A stretch of 20,141 bases of DNA, taken from assembly GCF_938039775.1 (NCBI RefSeq), contig NZ_CALHTQ010000056.1, forward strand, positions 1-20,141, in the 5' to 3' direction. This DNA is from an uncultured Mogibacterium sp. (GTDB taxonomy: Bacteria > Bacillota_A > Clostridia > Peptostreptococcales > Anaerovoracaceae). Both the position numbers and the translations under genes were made by a program. The notes beneath the pieces are model-generated. The model made no database searches, was not told the DNA's origin, and worked only from the letters and a program-made list of their open reading frames with translations. This document shows positions 1 through 7,843 of the stretch, one piece after another (position 1 is the stretch's first letter; every line of letters begins with the position of its first letter).

Positions 1-720
1 TCAAGTCTTGCCTCTTCTTGTAATCTAGCAAATCTTTCTCTCATTTCATCTAATTCTTGAGATTTAGTCTTGATATTTTCTATCATTTTTTCAACTTTTT
101 TATTATCTTCACTTATATATGCTCTTGCCTTAGAAATTATACTTTCTGGTAAGCCCATTCTTTGTGCAATAGTTAAAGCATTACTTTCTCCAGGTATTCC
201 TACCAATAATCTATATGTTGGAGAAAGTGTATCTGTATTAAATTCCATTGAGGCAGTTTCTATTCCTTCTTCATTGTAACCATAGGCTTTTACTTGGCTA
301 TAGTGAGTAGTTATGAAAGATTTAGCCTTCTTTTCATTTAAGTAGTCTATAACTGCCATTGCAAAAGCTGCCCCTTCTATTGGGTCAGTCCCAGAACCTA
401 ATTCATCAAGTAAAACCAAAGAGTTTTTTGTAACTGCTTCTAAAATTTCTTTTACATTTTTTAAATGAGCAGAGAATGATGATAGAGATTGCTCTATACT
501 TTGTTCATCTCCTATATCGGCAAAAACTCCTTCAAAAAATCCTATCTTAGAATTTTCTGAGGCAGGAATTGGTATACCTGAAAGTGCCATTAAAGTTAAA
601 AGCCCAGCAGTTTTTAAAGCAACAGTTTTACCCCCTGTATTTGGACCTGTTATAAGTAAGATATCATAGTCTTTTCCTATTTCAAAAGTTAAAGGAACAA
701 CCTTATCCTTATCCAGAAGA
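1..720. other. Compositionally foreign segment within mutS2
   Basis: This stretch encodes the MutS2 ATPase domain in frame with the rest of the gene, but it is visibly richer in A+T and uses almost only A/T-ending codons. From about 740 onward the gene shows the mixed usage of the other genes here, with codons such as GCG, ACG and CGC. The switch falls next to the conserved RHPLL codons (711-728). It could be homologous replacement from a low-GC bacterium such as Fusobacterium, or two genomes joined at a conserved site during assembly. The species attribution is from memory of codon habits and protein wording, not from a search. Confidence 0.6.
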
Positions 721-1640
721 GGGTGCCTACCTGCTCGTATATCTAGAAATCCATCTTGATTGAGCTTCGGTGCGACAGCATCCATACTTACAGAAAGCCT
801 GCCTTTCGCGTTTATAACATCGAGTTTTACAAGAAGCTCCTGATTATTTTTAAGTTCATTGTAATGCTCTCCAACTCTTTCAGATAGCATCTGCAGTATT
901 CGTTCAATCTCCCTCTGTTCAGCCAGTTCAAGCTCCCTTAACTCATTATTCAGGCTAACTATTGCCTGTGGCTCTATAAAGAAAGTTGCCCCTGTCTTGG
1001 ATTGATCATGTATTAGCCCAGGCACCTTACTACTATACTCACGCTTTACAGGAATTACATATCTTCCATTCCTTAAAGTTACTATTGAATCTTGTAAATA
1101 AGTATTGTTATTGCCTGTACTCGTATAGCTATCGATTTTTCGGCGAATACTTTCGTTCTTGTTTCTTATCTCTCGCCTAATTTTATTTAGTTCAGGCGAG
1201 GCATTATCCGACATCTCGTCTTCAGACAGTATACAGCGATTTATCTCACTCTCCAGTTTAGTGTTTGATGAAATTAATGAGTTTATCTCGCCAATCATCG
1301 GAATTTCTGGAACATCAGAAGAAAGGAAGTCTTTGACTTCCCTCGCACCAGCAAGACTTCTATTAATGGCAAGTAACTCTCTCATGGAGAGCGACCTTCC
1401 CTTACGAACAATGTCTAGCAGGCTTATTATATCCCCAATTTCTCCGACCGGAATACTGCCTTTATACAGAATAACGGAAACTGCTTCCGTAGTTTCCGTT
1501 AATGCTTCCTTAACCATCCGCATATTGGACATAGGTGTAAAGCCCTTAATGCGCTCGCGCGCAAGAGCTGAACCCGCCTGAGCGGAAAGCAAGTCTATTA
1601 TTTTGTTGTACTCCAGAAGATTTAAAACCTTCTTATTCAT
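1..1640 (-). CDS. mutS2: MutS2 family DNA mismatch-repair-like ATPase (3' end missing)
   Basis: The frame is open from ATG at 1640 to the left edge: 546 codons, with no stop in my reading. MutS2 proteins are dimeric ATPases that bind branched DNA or collided ribosomes. Visible parts are the N-terminal core and clamp (residues 1-300), the RHPLL segment (about 306-310), the Walker A loop GPNTGGKT (about 330), Walker B LVLLDELGSGTDP (about 400) and TTHYSQ. The family usually has about 780 residues, so the C-terminal coiled coil and Smr nuclease domain lie outside the window. The start overlaps the zapA stop by 8 nt (ATGAATAA), which suggests translational coupling. Composition changes sharply near 690-740: codons to the right match the neighbouring genes, while codons to the left are strongly A/T-ending (AGA, GGA, TTA) and look Fusobacterium-like. 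The gene may therefore be mosaic or an assembly chimera. The family call is secure; the integrity of the gene is not. Confidence 0.9.
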   Translation of the reverse strand, partial: MNKKVLNLLEYNKIIDLLSAQAGSALARERIKGFTPMSNMRMVKEALTETTEAVSVILYKGSIPVGEIGDIISLLDIVRKGRSLSMRELLAINRSLAGAREVKDFLSSDVPEIPMIGEINSLISSNTKLESEINRCILSEDEMSDNASPELNKIRREIRNKNESIRRKIDSYTSTGNNNTYLQDSIVTLRNGRYVIPVKREYSSKVPGLIHDQSKTGATFFIEPQAIVSLNNELRELELAEQREIERILQMLSERVGEHYNELKNNQELLVKLDVINAKGRLSVSMDAVAPKLNQDGFLDIRAGRHPLLDKDKVVPLTFEIGKDYDILLITGPNTGGKTVALKTAGLLTLMALSGIPIPASENSKIGFFEGVFADIGDEQSIEQSLSSFSAHLKNVKEILEAVTKNSLVLLDELGSGTDPIEGAAFAMAVIDYLNEKKAKSFITTHYSQVKAYGYNEEGIETASMEFNTDTLSPTYRLLVGIPGESNALTIAQRMGLPESIISKARAYISEDNKKVEKMIENIKTKSQELDEMRERFARLQEEARL

Positions 1641-2112
1641 TCTCACCTCTGAACTTCTGTAGGTTTCTGATTTCGTTCTTGAGGTTAGTATTCTCCATCT
1701 GAAGATCAAAGTATGCACTCTCAAGCTCTGCACACTTTGTCTCAAGATCTTTATACTTCTCACTCTCCTGAACGTTGATGTCAGAAGCAGTTGTCATCTT
1801 ATCTTTTAAATCTGATACCTGTAGCTTAGCATCTTCCCAAAGAGAGATGTAGTGCTTAACATCGTTATCAAGCTGGTGATTCTCAGTCTGAAGCCTAAGT
1901 AGCAAATCACTATTATCCATCAGCTTCTCAGCTAAGTTAATAGCTGTCAAAACTGCACTTCTGTAATTTGGGTTGCTATTAAGCATCTTGCTAGTATGTC
2001 TAAGCTCATCGTCAACGTACTTAGCAATTTCTTTAATCTTATCCTCGCTCTTGTCTCCAGATAGGACATAGTCATTGCCACAGATTGTTACGTCTGCTTT
2101 GCATTTTTCCAT
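1633..2112 (-). CDS. zapA: Cell division protein ZapA with coiled-coil tail
   Basis: This is a ZapA-family protein, which binds and bundles FtsZ filaments at the Z-ring. The first 65-70 residues carry the ZapA pattern: the VTICGNDYVLSG strand, a helix with IAKYVDDELR, then AVLTAINLAEKL. The remaining 90 or so residues are heptad-rich and charged, predicting a coiled coil longer than in minimal ZapA proteins. I chose ATG at 2112 because GGAG lies about 7 nt upstream; an ATG four codons earlier (2124) has no ribosome site. That gives 159 residues. It lies between the TrmH-type methyltransferase and mutS2, and the zapA-mutS2 neighbourhood is common in Firmicutes. Confidence is high for the fold; the symbol rests on the N-terminal domain and on FtsZ being encoded nearby. 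Confidence 0.85.
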   Translation of the reverse strand: MEKCKADVTICGNDYVLSGDKSEDKIKEIAKYVDDELRHTSKMLNSNPNYRSAVLTAINLAEKLMDNSDLLLRLQTENHQLDNDVKHYISLWEDAKLQVSDLKDKMTTASDINVQESEKYKDLETKCAELESAYFDLQMENTNLKNEIRNLQKFRGENE

Positions 2113-2151
2113 AATATACTCCATTCTGCTATAAACGTTGTATTCATACTA

Positions 2152-2994
2152 TCACTTAACACACCTTACTGCCTCATACATAAGTAGAGAGGCACAAATA
2201 GCCGCATTAAGTGATTCAACTTCTCCTTGCATCGGTATAGTCACATGGACGTTGGAAGATTCCATAATCTCGTCACTTATACCATTGCCTTCATTTCCTA
2301 TAACAAGTGCTACATCATTTGTAAGATTACACTCATAATAAGGATCCCCTTCTCTTGGATCTGTCACAACAATCTTCTTATCTAGCCTCGACACCAGTTT
2401 CTTGAACTCCTCAGCATCAGCAAGCTCAACAACAGAGACTCCAAATATCATCCCTGCAGATGCCCGTAATACTTTTGGCGAATAGATGTCTGCTGTGCCT
2501 TTAATCGTAGCGACTATAGAATACCCCGCTGCAACAGCAGTCCTAATCATAGTTCCTATATTGCCTGGATCCTGTATCCTGTCTAGCACGAGAATATTAT
2601 CTCCGCGGCACAGCTCAAGATTATCTAGATTATCCAGTGTATAGGAACTTTTATTAACGACTGCAATAATTCCAGATCCATTTTCCGCGTCACTAATTTT
2701 CTCAAACAAAAATCGCGGAATCAGGTATATATTACGATAATCAACGCCAACAGCGAGTGCATTTGCTATCTCACTGTAATCAAAATCATCAGCTATAAGA
2801 ACAAGCTCTACACACTGTCCTTTACTTAGCGCCGCCCTCACAAGGTTAATCCCTTCAATAACGAACTTACCTTGCTGATCACGGTACTTCTTCCTACTGA
2901 GTTTATTGATGAGACGTATCTTATCATTGTCAGGAGAACTAATTAATCTATATGATTCATTAGTTCTCCCTCTATATTCGTTATAAGCTTCCAC
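2152..2994 (-). CDS. SpoU/TrmH family RNA 2'-O-methyltransferase
   Basis: A predicted S-adenosylmethionine-dependent 2'-O-ribose methyltransferase of the SPOUT fold, acting on rRNA or tRNA. At 280 residues it has the usual two parts: an N-terminal substrate-binding domain (KKYRDQQGKFVIEGINLV, about 35-52) and a C-terminal SpoU domain with the three motifs NIGTMIRTA, VALVIGNEGNGIS and IPMQGEVESLNAA, whose asparagines, glycines and arginine form the trefoil-knot SAM site. The start is GTG at 2994, which shares one base with the ftsZ stop (TAGTG), so translation is probably coupled to ftsZ. A later start near the conserved domain is possible because the first 20 residues look variable. The exact target nucleotide cannot be told from sequence. 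Confidence 0.88.
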   Translation of the reverse strand: MEAYNEYRGRTNESYRLISSPDNDKIRLINKLSRKKYRDQQGKFVIEGINLVRAALSKGQCVELVLIADDFDYSEIANALAVGVDYRNIYLIPRFLFEKISDAENGSGIIAVVNKSSYTLDNLDNLELCRGDNILVLDRIQDPGNIGTMIRTAVAAGYSIVATIKGTADIYSPKVLRASAGMIFGVSVVELADAEEFKKLVSRLDKKIVVTDPREGDPYYECNLTNDVALVIGNEGNGISDEIMESSNVHVTIPMQGEVESLNAAICASLLMYEAVRCVK

Positions 2995-4136
2995 TACTTA
3001 AGGAAGTCAGGAACATCGAAGTCAGATGATCCACTGTTGTCCTTGTGTTCTTCCTTCATGAAGTCACTCATATCAACAATCTGTCCTTCAAGGCCATCTA
3101 CATTAACGCGTGTTCCACGAACGCTTGGTGATGCAACCTCAGGAGTCTCGTTGATTGGAGCAGAAAGTCCGCCACTAGTGAAATCTGTAGCGATAAGAGT
3201 GATTGACACTTTGTCGTTCATATTCTCATTAACAGTTGCTCCAAATATGATGTTAGCGTCTGGATCAGCCTCATCCTGAATTTTGCTAGCAATCTTGCTG
3301 ATATCCTGCATACCCATATCGTATCCACCGCAAACATAAAGAAGAATGGATCTAGCACCATCAATCGACGTCTCAAGAAGCGGACTTTCGATTGCGTTTC
3401 TAACTGCATCTTCAATCTTGTTGTCGCCGGTTCCAACACCAACACCCATGTGAGCAACTCCTCTGCCCTCCATGATTGTCTTAACGTCTGCGAAATCAAC
3501 GTTAACGATACCGTACTCAGAGATGAGATCAGAAATACCCTGAACACCCTGTCTTAGTACATCGTCAGCCATTGAGAACGCTTCAAGCATTGTAGTATTC
3601 TTCTCACTTGAGTCAATAAGTCTGTCATTAGGAATAATAACCAGAGAATCAACAAAGTTAGTCAGATACTGAATCCCCTTTGTAGCCCTGTTCCAACGCT
3701 TCTTACCTTCGAACGAAAATGGCTTAGTTACCACGGCAACTGTAAGAGCACCACAATCCATTGATGCCTTAGCGATGATTGGAGCAGCACCTGTTCCAGT
3801 TCCACCACCCATACCAGCAGTTACAAATACCATATCTGCATCCTGTAGATATCCGGAAATCTCTTCTAGAGTTTCCTCTGCAGCCTTCTGTCCGATCTCA
3901 GGATTAGCACCCGCACCACGACCTCCAGTTAGCTTCTCACCAATCTGAATCTTCACTTCAGCTTTGCACTTTGCAAGAGCCTGCTTATCAGTGTTAACTG
4001 CAATAAAGGTTACGCCTTGAAGATTCTCGTCAACCATTCTATTGATGGCGTTGCAACCGCCGCCGCCTACACCTACGACTTTGATAATCGCAGCATTATC
4101 AGTGCTGGATACGAAGTCTGAAACAAATTCCATCAT
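2994..4136 (-). CDS. ftsZ: Cell division protein FtsZ
   Basis: The tubulin-like GTPase that forms the Z-ring. Its 380 residues show the N-terminal nucleotide site [15 protein letters not shown] (about 20-34), the tubulin signature [10 protein letters not shown] (about 110), the T7 catalytic-loop region [12 protein letters not shown], and the C-terminal tail ending DFDVPDFLK, the short peptide that docks to membrane tethers and regulators. ATG at 4136 is preceded by AGGAGGGG at good spacing; the following codon is also ATG. The motif usually written RMKQAEEGI is RWNRATKGI here. No ftsA lies upstream; ftsQ is the preceding gene. A candidate extended -10 at 4170-4178 suggests its own promoter, and the trmH gene overlaps its stop by one base. 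There is no sign of damage. Confidence 0.98.
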   Translation of the reverse strand: MMEFVSDFVSSTDNAAIIKVVGVGGGGCNAINRMVDENLQGVTFIAVNTDKQALAKCKAEVKIQIGEKLTGGRGAGANPEIGQKAAEETLEEISGYLQDADMVFVTAGMGGGTGTGAAPIIAKASMDCGALTVAVVTKPFSFEGKKRWNRATKGIQYLTNFVDSLVIIPNDRLIDSSEKNTTMLEAFSMADDVLRQGVQGISDLISEYGIVNVDFADVKTIMEGRGVAHMGVGVGTGDNKIEDAVRNAIESPLLETSIDGARSILLYVCGGYDMGMQDISKIASKIQDEADPDANIIFGATVNENMNDKVSITLIATDFTSGGLSAPINETPEVASPSVRGTRVNVDGLEGQIVDMSDFMKEEHKDNSGSSDFDVPDFLK

Positions 4137-4169
4137 AAAGCCCCTCCTATTATCGACTAAATCTAACTA

Positions 4170-4178
4170 ATAATATCA
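4170..4178 (-). promoter_or_regulatory. Candidate extended -10 promoter for ftsZ
   Basis: Read on the minus strand, TGATATTAT gives a TGn extended -10 followed by TATTAT (5/6 to consensus), about 35 bases before the ftsZ start. No good -35 is seen at 16-18 bases upstream. The 149-base gap between ftsQ and ftsZ is very AT-rich and otherwise shows no gene, so a promoter here is plausible but unproven. Confidence 0.4.
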
Positions 4179-4285
4179 TATTGAATAGCACAATGCACTA
4201 TATATACGGTTCTTTTTTACATTCATACCACAAAATACATGGTTTTTTATTGTTTTTGATTAACGAATAAACAATATTTGTAATA

Positions 4286-5230
4286 CTATAGTTCTGGTGT
4301 AAAAGAAGCATATCCATCGGATGAAATTGTGATTGTGCCACGTTTAATATTCCTCTTAAACAGCTCATCGAGCACCTTATGCAGACGCCCCTTGTCAATG
4401 TTCTCTATGAGATCTTTATACTTGCTTCTTACAACTAATGAATCATATACATTTGCCGTAATAAACATTTCCGTTATATTTATCTTTGTAAAGTATACGT
4501 CACCTTTCTCCATCGACTTAAATAGTGTAAGGAGCTTATTGAATAGTTCTGGTTTGTTAACCTCCACATCCTCTCCGAGCTTTACTTTCTTGACTTTAAA
4601 CCCCGTAACAATCGTGAGTTTAGGTTTCGTCTTTGTGATCCTGAGCAGAGTGCCGTTATTGTCAATAATTAAAAACCGATCTCCGTATGTCAAAGCTGCA
4701 ACCTGCATCCGCTCTTTAACGTTAATGACAATCGTGCTAGGAAGCTTTCTATATACTCGAGCCTCTTCTATATACGGGTTTTTCTCAAGGTATTTGAGCA
4801 TACTGCCTTTATTGAGCTTATAAATAATATTTCGACCTGTACTCGCATGTGCCATATTTGAGATTTCTTCGTCTGTAAAATACTTGTTGCCCTGTACTTC
4901 TATCGTATCTGCAGTAAAGAAATTTGACAAAGAGAACACTATAGCGGCAATTATTACTCCAACTACTATAAAGACTCTGGTAAAGAATCCCGGCATCTTG
5001 AGTTTGCGTTTGCGCTTTATTCTACGCTTCTCAATATCGTCGAGCTCCTCTTTATTATTGATAGTATTGTACGAATTTCCCTTATCATGTGAACCGGAAG
5101 CTTCTTCACTCTTATCATCTTCTGAATCAGTCTCACCATTTTCTGAAGATTCAGCAGTTTCATTGCTTTCATCAAGATTTTCATTGTTGCTTACATTTTC
5201 TGAATCAACTTTATCTTCGGTTTCATCCAA
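4286..5230 (-). CDS. ftsQ: Cell division protein FtsQ/DivIB, open part after a premature stop
   Basis: A bitopic divisome protein that links FtsZ-stage assembly to FtsW/FtsI. The intact frame from ATG 5230 gives 314 residues: a very acidic Ser/Glu/Asp-rich stretch (1-65), a basic stop-transfer patch (RRIKRKRKLK, 69-78), one membrane helix (about 83-100), then a POTRA-like domain (TIEVQGNKYFTDEEI onward) and the FtsQ beta domain. ATG 5230 has no obvious ribosome site. The natural start appears to be ATG 5461, with AGGGG upstream just after murG, and that frame continues into this one except for a TAA at 5381-5383. The functional domains are all downstream of the stop, so a restart could still give a usable protein. 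The family call is from domain order and dcw position; the protein is divergent, as FtsQ/DivIB usually is. Confidence 0.82.
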   Translation of the reverse strand: MDETEDKVDSENVSNNENLDESNETAESSENGETDSEDDKSEEASGSHDKGNSYNTINNKEELDDIEKRRIKRKRKLKMPGFFTRVFIVVGVIIAAIVFSLSNFFTADTIEVQGNKYFTDEEISNMAHASTGRNIIYKLNKGSMLKYLEKNPYIEEARVYRKLPSTIVINVKERMQVAALTYGDRFLIIDNNGTLLRITKTKPKLTIVTGFKVKKVKLGEDVEVNKPELFNKLLTLFKSMEKGDVYFTKINITEMFITANVYDSLVVRSKYKDLIENIDKGRLHKVLDELFKRNIKRGTITISSDGYASFTPEL

Positions 5231-5461
5231 ACTAGAATCTTTATCTATGCTTAAATCTACATTAGATTCTGATTCTGAATTTTCATCAGATATGAAATGA
5301 GAGTCTTCTTTACTTACCGAACTATCATCATCCTGAGCATCAGAGCTTGACGCATCGTTAGACTCGATATAGGCCTCAAGTTACTCCTTAGCGCCGTTAA
5401 AAAGCGATTCGAGATATTCTTCTTTATTCAATTCAGGTTGTGTACTATTATCCTTTGCCAT
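5231..5461 (-). other. 5' segment of ftsQ interrupted by in-frame TAA
   Basis: ATG at 5461 follows AGGGG at proper spacing, directly after murG. The reading goes 26 codons, ending NGAKE, then TAA at 5381-5383, then continues in the same frame with LEAYIESNDAS and more acidic sequence into the main ftsQ frame. A single C-to-T change (CAA to TAA) would explain the stop. The whole predicted protein would have about 391 residues. Either a true nonsense mutation in a cytoplasmic tail that tolerates loss, or a sequence error. Confidence 0.65.
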
Positions 5462-5469
5462 TGAAACCC

Positions 5470-6582
5470 CTATCTTCGTCTTGCTTTTACATCACTTATT
5501 ATCTCTTCACAAATTATCTTAGCAGCATCTATCGGTGCTGACTTATAGCTTCCAGCTTCCATCTCCTCTAAGAGTGTTGCATCAGAGTTTAGTGCCTTAA
5601 GTGCATTTAGAACTCTAACCTCTACATCTCCATTTTCAGTTATGAGAACAGCGCCACCGTTATCGGCTACCGCTTTAGCGTTATAATACTGGTGATCACC
5701 CGTTACATTTGGCGAAGGAATAAAAATAGCTGCACGACCAGCCATAGTTACCTCAGCAGTCGAAAGCGCACCTGATCTACATATAATTACGTTACTTACC
5801 GATAGCATCTTTGCCATATCCGATATGTAAGGCATAACTCTGACGTTTGCAGGTGCTTCCTTCCCACCCAAAGTCAGTCTTGCTTTAACGTGCTCATAGT
5901 AGTCCTTGCCTGTACCAAATAAAATAGTCACATTATCATCATTACCGTACTTGTTTATAATCTCAAGTCCTATATCATTGATTGTCTCTGCACCAAGGCT
6001 ACCTCCAAATATCAAAACTACGAAATTATTCTGCGAAATACCTAGCTCATCACGAGCACTCTCTCTATTTTGCTCTCCAAATTCGCTTCTCACTGGATTC
6101 CCTGTATATACGACCTTCTCACTTGGAAAATACTTTCTTGCAGCCTCAAAGCCGAGGAATACCCTTCTCGCATACTTTGAAAGCAGCTTATTTGCCACAC
6201 CCGGGTAAGCATTCTGTTCATGTATGTATACAGGTATCTTGAGAGCTTTTGCAGCTAAAACCACAGGGACGCTTACAAAACTCCCTGTACTCATAACAAG
6301 GTCTGGTTTGAATTCCTTCATTACGCTTATCGCCTGTCTCTTACCCCTTTCATTCTTGAAAAGAGTCTTCGCAAGTTTAAGCGGACTACTTCTGTCAAAC
6401 CATCTTGAGTCAATGTATTTTAGATTATAGCCATATTTAGGTACTATATAGCGCTCCATACCTTCATCTGAACCTAGGTATAGAAACTCCACCTCATCAT
6501 CAAATTTCTTGAATTGATCCGCAATCGCTAGCGCTGGATAAATATGTCCGCCAGTGATTCCTCCGGTCAAAATTACTCTCAT
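5470..6582 (-). CDS. murG: UDP-GlcNAc--MurNAc-(pentapeptide)-PP-undecaprenol GlcNAc transferase MurG
   Basis: MurG adds GlcNAc to lipid I to form lipid II on the inner face of the membrane. The 370-residue GT-B protein has the N-terminal glycine loop GGITGGHIYPALAIA (7-21), the acceptor region HEQNAYPGVANKLLSKYA, the second glycine loop FGGSLGAETIN at the start of the C-terminal domain, and the UDP-GlcNAc site with ICRSGALSTAEV and DHQYYNAKAVADNGGA. The start is ATG 6582, two bases after the ftsW stop, with a weak TTAGAG ribosome site, so coupling to ftsW is likely. It ends in a basic ARRR tail just before the ftsQ start. Length and motifs are normal for the family. Confidence 0.97.
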   Translation of the reverse strand: MRVILTGGITGGHIYPALAIADQFKKFDDEVEFLYLGSDEGMERYIVPKYGYNLKYIDSRWFDRSSPLKLAKTLFKNERGKRQAISVMKEFKPDLVMSTGSFVSVPVVLAAKALKIPVYIHEQNAYPGVANKLLSKYARRVFLGFEAARKYFPSEKVVYTGNPVRSEFGEQNRESARDELGISQNNFVVLIFGGSLGAETINDIGLEIINKYGNDDNVTILFGTGKDYYEHVKARLTLGGKEAPANVRVMPYISDMAKMLSVSNVIICRSGALSTAEVTMAGRAAIFIPSPNVTGDHQYYNAKAVADNGGAVLITENGDVEVRVLNALKALNSDATLLEEMEAGSYKSAPIDAAKIICEEIISDVKARRR

Positions 6583-6584
6583 CT

Positions 6585-7802
6585 CTAATTAGCCCTTCCT
6601 TGCTTAGATATATTTAGCATTATTCCCATTGACGCCATGAATACCCACAGAGATGTACCACCATAACTTACGAAAGGTAACGTGATACCAGTTGCTGGCA
6701 TAGAAGCGGTCACAACAGCGACATTTACAATAACCTGTAGACCAAGCATGATAGCAATTCCTGCAGCCATAAACAGTCCTAGCTTGTCCTTAGCCTTGGA
6801 AGAAACCATGATGCATCTCCAGATAAGCACGAGATACACGACCATCATTATAAAGATTCCTATAAATCCAAGCTCTTCACCAATGATAGCAAGTATAAAG
6901 TCATTCTGTGGCTCTGGTAGATATAGGTTCTTTGATATGCTCTTACCTAGACCAAGCCCCTTGAACCCACCATTTCCAAGCGCAATTATGGACTGAGACA
7001 CTTGATATCCCTCACCTTGAGCATCCTTAAAAGGATCCATCCAGTTGGTAAGTCTCGAATACCAGTGCGTATTTCTAAAGAAAATCAATATAGAAATCAT
7101 TCCCGCAACTAAGCTTCCAATAGCTACGATAATATATCTCCAAGCGAGCCCGCCTACAAATAGAATACCTATCATGATTGCTACAATTACGATGGCCGTG
7201 GATAAATTCGGCTGCTTAATAATGAGTCCTGCGTGAACTGCCATCAGGCCCAGAATGACAGATATGCCAGCAAGCCCTTGCTTAGCCTTTTTAGGGTTTT
7301 CTGCAAGATATGTCGCAGTAAAAATAATCATAGCGAGCTTTGATATTTCACTCGGTGTAATTCTAATCGGCCCTATAAAGATCCATCGTCTAGCGAAGTT
7401 AACCGTTACACCGAGAGGTGTGAAGAGAAGAAGAAGCATCACAACACTGAATATTGCAATCTGCTTATAATACTTAGAATACGAATGATAATCTATCTTT
7501 GAAAAAGCCAGTAAAATCGCAAAACCAGAGACAGCAAATGCAGTCTGTCTCTTTAGAAAGTAATAGGCATCCGTAGATTTTGCTAGTGTTGAATAATAAC
7601 CAGCACTAAATACCATAACCACACCGAACATAGTAAGTGCAGCTACGAGTAGAAATATGGTGAAGTCGCTCTCCGTATATAAGCTGCTCATCGCACCATT
7701 AAAGAATTTACGGCTCGATGAAATCCTGCTAGCCTTAACGGTAGCTTCGCCACTCGTATTTTTGTTTTTCTTCGTTTTTTTAATTTTATTTGGTTTCTTC
7801 AA
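6585..7802 (-). CDS. ftsW: Septal peptidoglycan polymerase FtsW (SEDS family)
   Basis: A SEDS-family glycosyltransferase that polymerises lipid II at the septum together with its partner transpeptidase. Its 405 residues hold a Lys/Ser-rich cytoplasmic head (1-45) and about ten membrane helices. Family signatures include VVMVFSAG in the first helix, WIFIGPIRITPSEISKLAMI, KQPNLSTAIVIV, the extracellular loop with SRLTNWMDPFKDAQGEGYQ, LYLPEPQNDFILAIIGEELG and the C-terminal TLPFVSYGGTSL. The start is probably TTG at 7802, preceded by AGAGGAAA; a TTG start may lower output. Its place between murD and murG, with ftsI in the same cluster, supports FtsW rather than RodA. Confidence 0.95.
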   Translation of the reverse strand: MKKPNKIKKTKKNKNTSGEATVKASRISSSRKFFNGAMSSLYTESDFTIFLLVAALTMFGVVMVFSAGYYSTLAKSTDAYYFLKRQTAFAVSGFAILLAFSKIDYHSYSKYYKQIAIFSVVMLLLLFTPLGVTVNFARRWIFIGPIRITPSEISKLAMIIFTATYLAENPKKAKQGLAGISVILGLMAVHAGLIIKQPNLSTAIVIVAIMIGILFVGGLAWRYIIVAIGSLVAGMISILIFFRNTHWYSRLTNWMDPFKDAQGEGYQVSQSIIALGNGGFKGLGLGKSISKNLYLPEPQNDFILAIIGEELGFIGIFIMMVVYLVLIWRCIMVSSKAKDKLGLFMAAGIAIMLGLQVIVNVAVVTASMPATGITLPFVSYGGTSLWVFMASMGIMLNISKQGRAN

Positions 7803-7843
7803 TTTGGCTTTCCTCTATCCCAAACTTCAATGAATATTCTACG

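Noticed and set aside
1159..1581. Plus-strand open frame of 140 codons
   Set aside because: It is antisense to mutS2, has no family resemblance or ribosome site, and mirrors the minus-strand codons.
3218..3547. Second minus-strand frame within ftsZ
   Set aside because: It is an alternative frame under a fully conserved ftsZ with no sign of frameshift.
4200..4285. Possible terminator or small RNA between ftsQ and ftsZ
   Set aside because: The inverted repeats are weak (4-7 bp, AT-only) and no U-run follows on the minus strand; the plus-strand T-run has no upstream gene to terminate.
5470..6582. MurG glycine loop GGITGGH with an extra residue as a defect
   Set aside because: The rest of the loop and all other MurG motifs are intact, so this is probably ordinary family variation.
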